From Acanthaster planci (taxonomy: Eukaryota; Echinodermata; Asteroidea; Valvatida; Acanthasteridae): 64,000 nt of DNA. Positions 1 through 29,229 of this stretch are shown here, one piece after another. The notes beneath the pieces are model-generated. The model was not told the origin of the DNA. It ran no database searches and worked only from the letters and a program-made list of their open reading frames with translations. The translations under genes and the position numbers were made by a program. The stretch's first letter is position 1. Every line of letters begins with the position of its first letter. The DNA lies in assembly GCF_001949145.1 (NCBI RefSeq), contig NW_019091388.1, positions 1,766,289 through 1,830,288 of the forward strand, read 5' to 3'.

Positions 1-389
1 TTTGATATTAAGATGAATTTGACTGTATGTTGTTGAAAAACATTGATGCTTCCTATTGATGCATTGCCTGGAACATGGTAGTACACAGAGGGACTGTTAT
101 AGTGGCTTTCAACTCATGTTATTGGCATGGACGGTGTATTGTGTGGTGTGGTGTCTTGCCTTCAAGTTGCACACGACGAAGGGTTTGTGCATACATGTAG
201 GCATATGCAAACTTTGCCGTTTGTCTTTTTTCAATAACTTAGTCCCCCGTATATTCTTCAACATCAATCAGAAAATTTTTGGAGGATTCACAAAGAATAC
301 CAAGTGAGGTCAGGCAGAAGGTCTTTGTGTCTGTTCCACCATTTTCCCGATGCCACCCCAACAATGAATTCTGCACCCGTTTGTCATAG
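1..389 (+). other. UNC13 intron, 3' part
   Basis: This stretch is read as the end of the intron before the first UNC13 exon in the window. It ends in the acceptor ttgtcatag at 381-389. No domain-bearing reading frame is visible; the 83-codon frame at 56-307 has no recognisable similarity. The upstream exons for the C1 domain must lie to the left. Confidence 0.6.
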
Positions 390-18360
<17,971 letters not shown>

Positions 18361-18518
18361 TAATCCGGAGTGGGGGGGGACATCAGTTCAAACAGTGAAC
18401 CCTCAAGCTGCCCTCACGTCAGTTACCGAGCAAAAAAAAAGTGCCTCCATCGCAAACACAATAAATAAATAAACCTCCATATAGAACCTCTCCGAGGGAG
18501 AATTGTGTGTTTTAACAG
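18361..18518 (+). other. UNC13 3'UTR, proximal part
   Basis: Non-coding sequence after the TGA at 18358-18360. It contains tandem AATAAA signals in aataaataaataaa from 18460, so a short mRNA form could end near 18480. Confidence 0.6.
18460..18473 (+). promoter_or_regulatory. overlapping poly(A) signals AATAAATAAATAAA
   Basis: Three overlapping AATAAA hexamers about 100 bases after the UNC13 stop codon, the nearest candidate for 3' end formation. Confidence 0.5.
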
Positions 18519-18614
18519 TTGGAGCTCTTCAGGGATTTCAGCAAGAAGAATGTGATACCAGAAGAGTTCAAGCCAAAGACGCAGCTGCCACTAGTTAGAA
18601 AGCTAGAATGGTAA
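18519..18614 (+). other. possible alternative C-terminal exon of UNC13
   Basis: After the acceptor tgttttaacag there are 32 codons ending in TAA. They read LELFRDFSKKNVIPEEFKPK and TQLPLVRKLEW, charged and protein-like. To be used in this frame it needs a phase-0 donor in the previous exon; the only plausible one is gag|gtggcc at 18298-18300, which would remove the normal tail. It may also be ordinary 3'UTR. Confidence 0.3.
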
Positions 18615-21600
18615 CCGTCTGAAAGGGACCAGGTATGTCTGTTGTACAGAACAGTACAGTTCAGTAAATTTGAAGCTTTCAAGGAAGGTGTTATAAGTAT
18701 AAACTAAGTCAATTTTGGTGGGGCTTTCTCGTCAACATTTACCAGTGTTAACTTTCCAAGATTTATGAGACATTTGTCACCCTTTTTATCCTCTGAACAA
18801 GTTTCCTGCCCTTAAAAATTGCTTTTTCAGTATCGGCGACTCCTTAGTGTGGTTGTCAAAGTGTTACTTTTCATCAAATAATTTTTTACGTGTCTGAAGA
18901 AAGGAGTTCTCTTTCTAAACACCATCACATAAAGCTATAATGCCACAGGCAGACCACACGTGCATCACTGTGTGAAGTTTAACAAAAGTAAATAACTGCA
19001 TCTTATGAAGTGCTGCCTTGCTGAACATGTCTTCATTTCTCATTGCTTCATTTGCTTCTTTACCCAGAGCTTGTCAGTTTTGTTTCAATCAGTGTAAAGC
19101 CTGTTTCCTATTTACCATAGCTGTGTGGAAATCTAAGTTCAGTATGTCGCAAAATCAACAGAACTTTTTTGAAACAGATAGCAGTGTCGATTTTGATACA
19201 TCCAGATAGGGTAATAACAAATTTGCCTTCTTTCAGAGCTGAAGATAGGACTTGGACAAGTACATGAAAATGTTCTTCCCGTGGTTTTAGGGCAGTCCAG
19301 TTGACCAGATTTATGGTGTTCATTCTCAAAACGAAGTTGAACATTGGTAACCAGTTAGTTTTGGGCATAGTGAGTAGTAGCGTTCTTGCTGATACAGTTG
19401 ACAGCAAATGGGTTCACCACCCAAGAACTCTGTGGGGTCTTCAGATGGTTTATTTTTTTGCCCACATCCCAAACACTGTCTCTTCTGTGTTTCGTTTGAG
19501 TGATGACATTAATGTCTTAAGCATGCTGCTCCAAATTCACTGAACACTTGCTGTTTCAAAGTTGTACCTGACCAGAAACCACTGGGAAGACTTTGTGTGT
19601 GTGTCCTTTCAATAAGGGAACTCATCGGCAGTCGCATTTTTGGTTTTCCCTTTTGTCTTTTCCTCTCTCAAATTTTCCAGTTACAAATTTAATTCCACTT
19701 AATTTTGTCAGATCACTTTCATCTGCTTTGTACATATAAATATATATCACGTGATAAATTGTGAGATTTTGTACCATTATCATAAAACATTCCGAAGAGA
19801 ATGCCATTCATGCGATACAGCTCATTGCTTGTTCCTCTTAATTTAAGAAAAATCTTTAGGCCTATTTCTGGTGGTGCAATTTCAATCAAAAAATGCAGCA
19901 ACATTGATTTCTTTGCTGTATTTAGTGAACTCTTGCTTTGAAGAAAGTACATGAAAATCAGTGATCTTCATTTGAAGTCGGAAAACATTTCCACGTCTGT
20001 CTTTTTTTTCCTCTGTAGTTTAGTCGTTCGGTGTAAATGAAAGAATTATATATCAGAATATATTATGAATATTCCTATTCCTTTCTATGACTTGTCACAG
20101 CACCTGCTGTCTTGTATATCTGTGCCGTTGCATGAGTGTAATTTCTCTACAGCACTTCAGCAAATTATGAGTAGTGTATGATAACTGTGAGGAAACGAGA
20201 CCTTCACTGTGTACAAACATCAACTTTTCTTGACTTGCGACCCGAGTAATGCGCGTGAACACATGGTGTTACTACCAAGTGCAATTTGATAACTATTAAC
20301 ATTCAACTCTTATGGTGCACCTTAAAAACTATTTGGAAAGAAATTATAAATAAACAGGTTTTGGTAATTGTTTTAAACATTTATCCATGTAGCTGTAGAA
20401 CGTTTATCAAGAATGGTAATCTTGTTTATATTGGGTAAGTACGGTACTAATTTTAAAAAAACTAAAATACTAAACATTGTTAAATTTGACAAGTGCAAAA
20501 TTCCAAAAAAATCGAATTTTTATAAACAGAACTTGATTTGCAGTTGATAAAACAAACTTTTGATAATGATTCAACTTACAACTATCTCCGTTAAATTCAA
20601 GTCTAGAATTTTCGACTTATGCGTTAACTATTCTCAAGTAGACCTAGGATCTTTTCTAATATCTATAATGTATGATTCCGTTGTGGATGAAGCAGTTCCC
20701 ACAGAAATTTGTGTCGTAATGTTTTATACTTGAACCTATACTGACCAATCTGCTTGTTTTATCTCAGAAAATTCAACTTTATAAAGAACACATCAATTTT
20801 TAAATCGCCCAAATTGTCGTCATTTTTGTCACTACCTCTTATCATTTAAGGAAACCTACCCTAAACTTAACTTTTTCTCCTCTGTAATGTATTTATGATA
20901 TTGAATACACCACACGGTTTGTGTATCTCGTTTCTCATTGTTGTTAACATGTGTCCTTGGGTCTTCACAGACTCGAGATGAACGGTGAAATTCTGATGAA
21001 GTTATGTTCACATATCACAGTACGTACTGAACAGATATTGGCAGGAAACCAGTTTTGAGCGGTACACACAACTTACGACAGTGTACGTATGTGCTTCTAC
21101 AAGCGCCCAACGTGCGTGCATGGTACACGGGGACCTGTTATTGGTTGGCACGTACCGTGATGTAATTGTTTCTTGGTTGCCTGATTGGCCTGAATTACGA
21201 GTAAGCCCAAGCACTTGTTACATGTGCAGATAAACCCATTATCACCGGCCGAGAGGTCCGAAGACCATAATGACGCCCATTCGACATATTTTTACACCAA
21301 TGGTCAGATTAACACGGTACACTGGATTCACTAGGTCTGACTTCTCAACCATTAGGCCTACGCAAATATTTTGAATTCCCAGAGACTCAAATTAGTAGCA
21401 ATAATTTAAGTGTGCCGTCTCTTTATACATTACAGTATAATTGTGTTTGTCTTCATTTACTGTTTGCTTAAGTTTGATCATTCTTTAACCACTCTGATCA
21501 AATTTCTCTCGAGTCTACCATTCCATAGTTCCCTTCATGATAGTAGAATTGGTACACAGCTTTAGGCCACACACTGCATTTCATACTCCGTTAAGGAGCC

Positions 21601-24600
21601 TATGCACGAACTGCATGCAACAGTAGTGTAGGTATATACCATTTAATTCGCTTCGTTATATTTTGATTTATGAGAAGGGAGGGTGAATCGCTAACGAAAA
21701 AAAAGATGTGGAAGAGATGTGTAATATATGCAAAAGAAATAGTGGATTGTAAAGTGTACGATAGTGTGAAGGCAATGTAAAGGCAGAAACAGATGTGATA
21801 TATTGTAAATTTCTTTCTTTATATTTTATCAGGCCATTTGGTCTTTTGTTTCCTCTTACAACAATCCGTACAAGTTTTACGAAAATGTCTTCAACCAAAA
21901 TAGCTGCCAGTCTTTGGCGATATGTAAGGCAAATATTCGCGAGATAGATAGGGTAGCGGACACTTCTACCATTCTATTCAGAGGTCCATATCTCTTTCAG
22001 ACAGTTCTTGAAAGTTTATGTGAAATGAAAGCTCCGTGAAAGTCCACCTGTCTGTATTTTCCATTTGAGACCAAAATACTACCCTTGATACGCTGTTCAT
22101 TCTTTTGTATCACGTTATTTTAGCACAATGTTTTATAAACGATACCATTTTGTAGAGCCCGTAACTACGTCGTAACTTGAAGCTATTGGCTGTATATCCT
22201 TTGTAAAGTGTAGTTAAGACACTGGAAGGTGCTAAACTATTTTTTACTAGAGTTATGTCAGTCGGGTGTCTAGTAGGACATTACCGTTAACAGTGTATCA
22301 GCAGAAACGTCACCCAGTGGGAGACTTTGAGACAAAGTGGCGACAAACACGCCTGTCCTTTTTAATAGTCATGAGCATGCACGCGTTGTTTTGAGCATGC
22401 GTGCATAGTTCTGACCACGCGCAATACCTTGAAAAAGGACCGGTATGTCTGCTGCCACCAGCGTCTCAAAGTCTCCCATTCACCTTCGATGAGAAATTGT
22501 CATTAGTTATCATAGCCGGTTGTTTTAATGTCGGGGTTCAAAGGAATATGATAATCGGCACGGCTCATCAGTTTTTGCGAACATCTGCGATTTAGTTTAA
22601 TCTGTGAATAACAAAAGCATGTTGGTGGACTTTTTGAGACGCACATTCTAATGTTTAAGTAAATCGTAGAGAAACAGGACAAAAAGTTTTCATTTTCAGG
22701 GGGTTTCGTGTTTACTTTAATATATGGATTGGGGAAAAATTCCTAAACGTTTACCAAATGCACGCTTTACTTTAAAAGAGAAAACAGTTTAATTGGAGTT
22801 TTGTTCTCGTCTATCGCTTTGTTTTGCCTGTGAAAAGATTAAAAGTTTAAATATATTTATCGGTTAAGAGAAATTAATTTTGCGCTTTTCACTTCCGTAT
22901 TACTAGTGAAGAGATAATATGCTTTACGATCATGTGTGCCCTCTGTCATTTTGTTTTCAAGAAGTGGCAGCTATTGACGTTGAAGCTGGAATCGACGAAT
23001 TGGAAACAATTCCACTTCAAATCATTGTTTTGTAGCACATGGCACTGAAGGCTTGAACGCGATGGTTCTGTTGATCGACACCGGTCTTTCAAAGCTCCCT
23101 CGTTTATCCTCAATAATGACCGCACTGCATGTTCGTGTATTTGTAACATGATACATGTTTGATCAGTGACCTGTACACGGAATGTACCCAAGATTATAAT
23201 TGAGACCGTTGTGTAAAGTTTGTCACATCTCGACGTTGCACTGGTGAGTGTTTACAAAATCAATGTCCATGATGCAGTACTGTATGAATACCAACTCGCC
23301 AACAAAAAAAAATGTAATTTTTATCCACAGTTTTCTGTTAATTGGAGTAAAGTTGTAAGTCCTCGTAGTTTCTAATCAACCCTTTCAGTCTAGCCTCGAG
23401 AGGAAAGTTTGGAGGCAAATTATTTCCGTGTGTTTAGATCTTTCACTTTGGACTTCGAGTGAAATCCACGTAGGTCGCTTTGCGGTGTTACGAGTAGAGG
23501 GGGCGGGGTTGCATTCAGCAGGATACATGGAGTGTTGTAATATAATATTTTGAAACCTGTGCCAAGCAGTTCCTTGAGAAGTAAAAACTAAAGTTGCTGT
23601 GCATTGCACTTTTACAACTAGTGAAATTTTGTAACTGGTATGAACCGCCAGTTCATTATTCCTGTAATGCTTGCTTTAACGGGTTTGGTTTTGCCAAGAG
23701 CATTAGTAAACGGGCATAGAGCTCTGTTCCTGGCAGTATTTAGTACCCTTATCGAAACGATGAGAAGCTTGTTATGTTTAAAGTACCGAACGGATTTGGG
23801 TTGTTTTAATCCACAGATGATCAATTTATTATCAACCGAATCTGCTCGGGAAAGTGAGTAGATTTCGTGGCCAGGTCGGTGGCATAGTGTCTCCCTAAAT
23901 ATGTTGCGCACTTGCCCCTGTAGTGTTTACAGTGGGTTCACATTTTCCTTGTTCAAAAAAGTTTCTGCTTGTGGTGCAGTACCCACGTACATTGTATATA
24001 TATGATAAACGATCTCTTCACTCGGTCTTTCTGATATAATAAAGAAAATGTGTTTTTCCCTCACACATCATATCATTTTTTTGAAGTGGATGTGTTAACT
24101 GTTTCTGGTGAAACGTTGTACGACGTATTGCCGGATCAGCGGTGTCGGTTTTTGTGGTACTAAATTATTTCGAAGCAATATTCGTCACTTTTAAAACGCG
24201 GCCTTGTGTAGGCCGAGCTCCTCTCTGGTATCTAACTGTATAATGACTGGAGTCAATAAAATTCAAGAAGTACAAGAAGTAACTTGCCCACTATTCCTCG
24301 ATTCTTTTCTTGGTTCTTTATTCTCTTTTCAGAAAAAAAAACCAGAACATCAGTCGAGTTGGTTTGGTGTTTTGAATCACTTCCTTTATCCCTTTTCAGC
24401 AGAAGCATCGCCTTAATCGGTTGAAAAGAGCCATGTTGGTGGGAGTGTTCACTAATTGGTAGCAGTGCACATGCATGCATTTCACAGTCGTTCGTGAACC
24501 AGCGCAGTGCTGTTCCCCCAAAGGAGCCGTGGCATCCGTTGCTAGGAAATTTGCGCGCTGTTTTGGTCCAGCTCGGGGCTCATATACCCAACAGTAGCTG

Positions 24601-25287
24601 AACTTACGACAGTTGGCAGGTGTTCTTTGCTGTATAAAATGTGTGCAAACTTCTGAAGTAACAAGAAGTTGACAGTGGATCTGTTTTTAACACTTTCAAC
24701 AAGATCACTTTTAAAAACTTCTATACCAATTGTATTTCTGTTCTTAGATCTGACATGCATGTTTTTCACATGGATCTTACCGACGCCAAAATAAATTAAC
24801 ATACTGATGGCAGAAAATGGCTGGCAACAGTTCCTTTGTGCACGAAGTAGACTCATGTACATGTGCAGTTCTCCAGTCAACCGAGGAAAGTTCACCGTTC
24901 TTCCGACTAATCAGTTGGTTTCTGACTCACTTTCCCTTGCCTAAATCTAAGACATGGCGAAAGTTAAGTCATCTGGATTGGAGCTTTTCTAATTCTGGTC
25001 TCCGTGGCCTTCATCCCTGTGCACATTTTTTTGAAAGCCAAAGAAATTATTTAAACACAAGTCTTAAAGCATCATCATTTTTAGCACCTTGCTACTCCCA
25101 AATCTGCCGCCGAGTTTGCCGTTAGAGGGACGGGGCTCAACCCCCATCTAGCTTAATGAAATTGCTGTCCTAGCGCCCCCACTTGAAACATCACTGAATT
25201 TCTCAAATCCTTCATGCACCCCCACCCGCACAAAATCCGCTTGAATCGCGTGATCAGTCTATTAAGAATAACCTGCGCGAGAATTCG
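18615..25287. other. long UNC13 3'UTR and/or intergenic DNA, no gene seen
   Basis: AT-rich DNA without a convincing coding frame on either strand. Candidate distal poly(A) signals AATAAA occur at 20349-20354, 24038-24043 and 24255-24260. The last, in gagtcaataaaattc, looks most like a genuine 3' end and may mark a very long UNC13 3'UTR or a separate short transcript. Nothing else could be supported. Confidence 0.5.
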
Positions 25288-25882
25288 CCCCTATACGGAA
25301 GCCCGTTAGGGCCACGTGTCTTTCTCTTTCTAGGCGGTGCGTTTCTCTTTCATTTCACGGCGGCGCGTTTCTCTTGCATTTCACGGCGGTGTGTTTCTCT
25401 TTCGTTTTTGCCAGTAACTCGCGGCCGCGGCCGCTACTTTCTTAACTCGCGGCCGCCACTTCTTTATGCACCGTGTCACCGTGATGTCTTTGTTGTAATC
25501 AGATTAATTTCCCAAGTGTCTACCAGCTGAGAGCATGGCGCTAGATTAAATGGTTAAATAATTTTTGCTGGTCACTTATGAATATATTTAAAGGTATGCA
25601 TTTACTAATAGGTCTTTGTCGGGACCGACAACGCCTTACGGTTCATTTTCGCTGTGAATCTAGGAAGCTACTATATTTGCTTTCCATGGTACAAAACAGT
25701 ACAACATACCACGTGAGTTAAGTAAGTGGCGGCCGCGAGTTATTAAGTGGCGGCCGCGAGTTGATAAGTGGCTACTGCGAGTTAAGTAAGTCACGGCCGC
25801 GAGATAATATGTGGCGGCCGCGAGTTACTGCCAACAACGAAAGAGACACGCACCGTGGCCCTGACGGGCTCCCGTACCCCTA
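25288..25882. mobile_element. foldback DNA element with GC-rich subterminal repeats
   Basis: The ends tacggaagcccgttagggcc (from 25294) and, inverted, tacgggagcccgtcagggcc (ending 25876) are terminal inverted repeats. A 6-bp direct repeat, ccccta, lies at 25288-25293 and 25877-25882 and is the likely target duplication. The inverted arms continue inward to gtgttTctctttcg and gccagtaactcgcggccgc. Each arm contains repeats of aactcgcggccgccactt, so NotI sites cluster here in an otherwise AT-rich region. No transposase frame is present. The superfamily is not assigned; 6-bp duplications are unusual for small DNA transposons. Confidence 0.83.
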
Positions 25883-28800
25883 AATGTTTCGGTTTTAATG
25901 CAAATTGGACACCTGCTCGGCATTTCTGTACGGTAGCCTGGATGCCGTTTTCCACTTTTATTCCTTCATAATGTGCAAAATACCCATTCTGGCATTTCAA
26001 TATGGCAACTACTTGGTAAATCAACCTAACGTTATTATGCTGGCTTTCCGATCCGGAAGACCGAACCGGATGGTAGGGAGTAGTACGGTCTACACTGAGT
26101 TCCCACACTGCGTTGGGCGTCTGTGGGAAATGATGTTGTGAATAATGTTCTATTTTAAGGTCTTTAGTATTTAGACGTCTAAAAGAGACGAAATATGATT
26201 AGAATATCAGCAGCTATTGTCGTACAAATGGTATGTCTGTTTGGCTTAGCTGTAGTCATATGTTTAACTTAGTAGCTTACATTCAGGAGTACTTAGTTTA
26301 TAGTTCGAACCTACCCGCTTAGAGACCCTTCATGGGCTTCTAGCTGCATTGCCACATTTTGCTAACTTTATACTTCAAACCACGGGTGGCCCAAGTGTCT
26401 GAAAAGACTCAAAGACTATTCTTTTAACACAATGAGCTTTGTGTGTGTAACTATTAAAACACAGTGCACAACAAAAAGATGTCAAAAGCAGGCAGAATTT
26501 ACATATTTTGTCAAAACATAGTGTCAAAATGTAGTTGAAATGAACACAAGATGGCTTCCAATATATGTACCAAAGCGTTCGCTATTGATGAACAAAGGGA
26601 AGATTTCTAGATGAATGATGTAAAAGGAAGTCCGATATGAAAACACCAAACATCAGAAAAAAAATCTCTGAAAAATACAATCTTACGATTGGCCATTCCT
26701 TTCACTTCCTTTTTGGGGGGGGGGGTGTTTGAAGCTTTTTGGTGTTACCTCCACGAGGTCACCAAAACTTGTGCCTAGATCCACCGTGCAAACAACCCTA
26801 ATTTTAACACATCCACAAGTCCTATAGCCCAATTATGCGCGAATGTATAGACATCATCGTAAAGGCTCACATTGCTAAACCACCGTGGAACACCGACGGG
26901 TGGTATGGTATGTACATGTAGGAATCCATTTGCTCATTTTGCCAATGCAGGGTTTGCACAGATTACATGTTTAATTTATTCAACCCTCGATCGTTGTTTT
27001 GCCACATTTATATTCGGCATCATTTTGTGTATGAAGTTTTGCGTGTAGTTGCAGGACTTACTGTTTCTCATCACCGGTCCTGAAAACTTACAAGTATGAT
27101 TTTTCCTTTGACACCGTTTACACGCCCTTTTAAGGCCCTCTTCAAAGCAGTCAATGTGTGCAGCTTTCATCAGCCGTGGTTTTGCAGAGGAAATGACAAC
27201 ATTCTACACTGCCATTGAAATACTGATAACCAGAATCTGGAGACTTTCTGGGTCAAGCTTCCTACTCGAATTCTAATCAGAGATTTTTTACATGGTGTAC
27301 CTAAGATATTCTATTATCTTCCCGAGGGACGTGGATTCGGCGTTGAAAAAAAAGGATGTCGTGAATAAAGTTCTCTCTTTAAATCCAGACAGTGGCCCCG
27401 ATGCATTATTTGATATTGCGTTTCAATTTTATGCAAGCATTTTAGAGATCAAGGGTCTGTGTGGTGTAATTTTCAATGAAAATCTTGAAATTGCACCATA
27501 CTTGTTTCGTCCCATTAAGCCTTAATTTAAACTTATGTTGCTTTTTAAAATTTTTTGATGACTCTCTGTTTTTAATTCAGTGAGCATTTCCAAATTCATC
27601 AGCACAAGTGTGACGCCATTTTTGGCGAAAGCTTCACTTTCACAGCTACGTATTGAGCACAAACAGTTGCTTGAATTTGGGATCGGTGCTGTATTATTTT
27701 TTCATTTGCTGATTCATCCTTGTGTGCGTGACAGTAATTAAAATATAAGGTACTAAGCCAGTTGGCAAACGCTTAGTTGATTTTCGGTTCACAGGTTAGA
27801 CAGAAAACCCAAAGCTGGATTGTGTATTCCAGGAATGACATCACGGTATGGCGCCCTCAGTTGACCCGAGAGCTTAACAGACAATTGTAAATGTTTACAG
27901 TAAAAATGTGCACTTTTAAATACAGTTAGCCAAGTACGGATGTCAAATAATTTTTGTACATTTAAGAGGAGCAATAACTTGAAAACAGCGTGTATCAAAG
28001 AAAAAATTAATCACATCGACGATTTAAGTGATCGACATTTCTACAGCTCGATTTTGTGGTTTTTCTTGACATCAATGCGGGAGCATCCGTGCGTCAAACT
28101 TTTTGAGGCATCAACCGGAAAGGCGCCCACGCTCCCCTGAGCAATATCTGAGGAGCTTGCTCACTACACTGTCTACCACACCAGACTGATGGTTGTCGGC
28201 GGATTTTATCGTTTATTTATGATATGCGCTGCAACACATAGAAGCATTTCACCAAGATCGTAAGGAAAATGACCAAGTATCAACACGAATCGAAGCATTT
28301 GACATCAATGTCGGTGTTTGCATTTCCGAAATAATCGACGTAGATTTCGATTCCTCCCCCTCCCCCAAATATCACGGTGTAATGTAAACATTATTGATAA
28401 CACCATCACATTCACCTGATCCAGTTCTTAACTTTTACACATTAAAGAAGGATGTCTCCTAGTGCGTATTCAGAAGTGTTGAGAAAAACGAAGAACTATA
28501 CTCAGTATGTCTGTTTAAAAAGTACATGTATGACCAGGAGTAGTTTATATTCGATAACAATTGTATTCAATCGACAATTTAATTTCACCCTTGTTTACCA
28601 AAAATATAAGCATCTGTATTTATACAAATAGGTCAATCATAAGTTACATAATATAACCATACCAGAATTATATTGGTAGTATAACTACTTTTTATAGTTG
28701 CCTTGTAGTGATGCATCTGGCTCAGGATTAACCGTTAAATACTGCTGTTTAAAATAACAGATACGCGATTACATGTGTGCATGTATCATGACCGTGACAA

Positions 28801-29229
28801 GTAACATTTACTGGCGTTTGGAGTTACATGTATATTGTGTAATTTAAAGTACACAACAGTGTCTTTGTTTACGTCTCAGGCTGTTCGGTAAGTATTGTGC
28901 TGTATTTTTTAACTGAGTTTTATTCATTGCTCATTCAGTTGTCATGATTGGCTATATAAAAACTAGTACAGTATGTGACATTATAGTTTGCATAATCACC
29001 TTGCATGCATATATCTTGACCAATAATATAATATTCAGTTGTTGACTTTCTTTGCAGGTTTTTGGGCAGGACAACTTTATAATGAAACAATACTTTTATA
29101 ACCCATACAATATCACTGGTTGGCAGTCAACAAAATTATCCATTGGTTAAAAGTTTTTTAAATGCGTATTTACTTTAAAAGGGATTATCGCTGTTCGCTG
29201 ATGATAGTCAGCCACACTTGGTCTTTTGT
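25883..29229. other. intergenic DNA, no gene seen
   Basis: AT-rich sequence with only short frames lacking family similarity. One 77-codon frame at 27292-27525 is protein-like but unsupported by splice sites or similarity that I can see. A minus-strand AATAAA at 28918-28923 lies about 310 bases past the stop of the Ig receptor gene and could end its mRNA. Confidence 0.5.
28918..28923 (-). promoter_or_regulatory. candidate poly(A) signal of the Ig receptor gene
   Basis: tttatt on the plus strand is AATAAA on the minus strand, about 310 bases downstream of the receptor's TAA. Position is plausible; there is no direct proof. Confidence 0.35.

Noticed and set aside
19622-19952. Minus-strand frames in the probable UNC13 3'UTR
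   Set aside because: They are short, AT-rich and without motifs.
24204-24895. Frames of 70-117 codons near 24.2-24.9 kb as a gene
   Set aside because: No homology, no splice signals and low-complexity content; probably 3'UTR or intergenic DNA.
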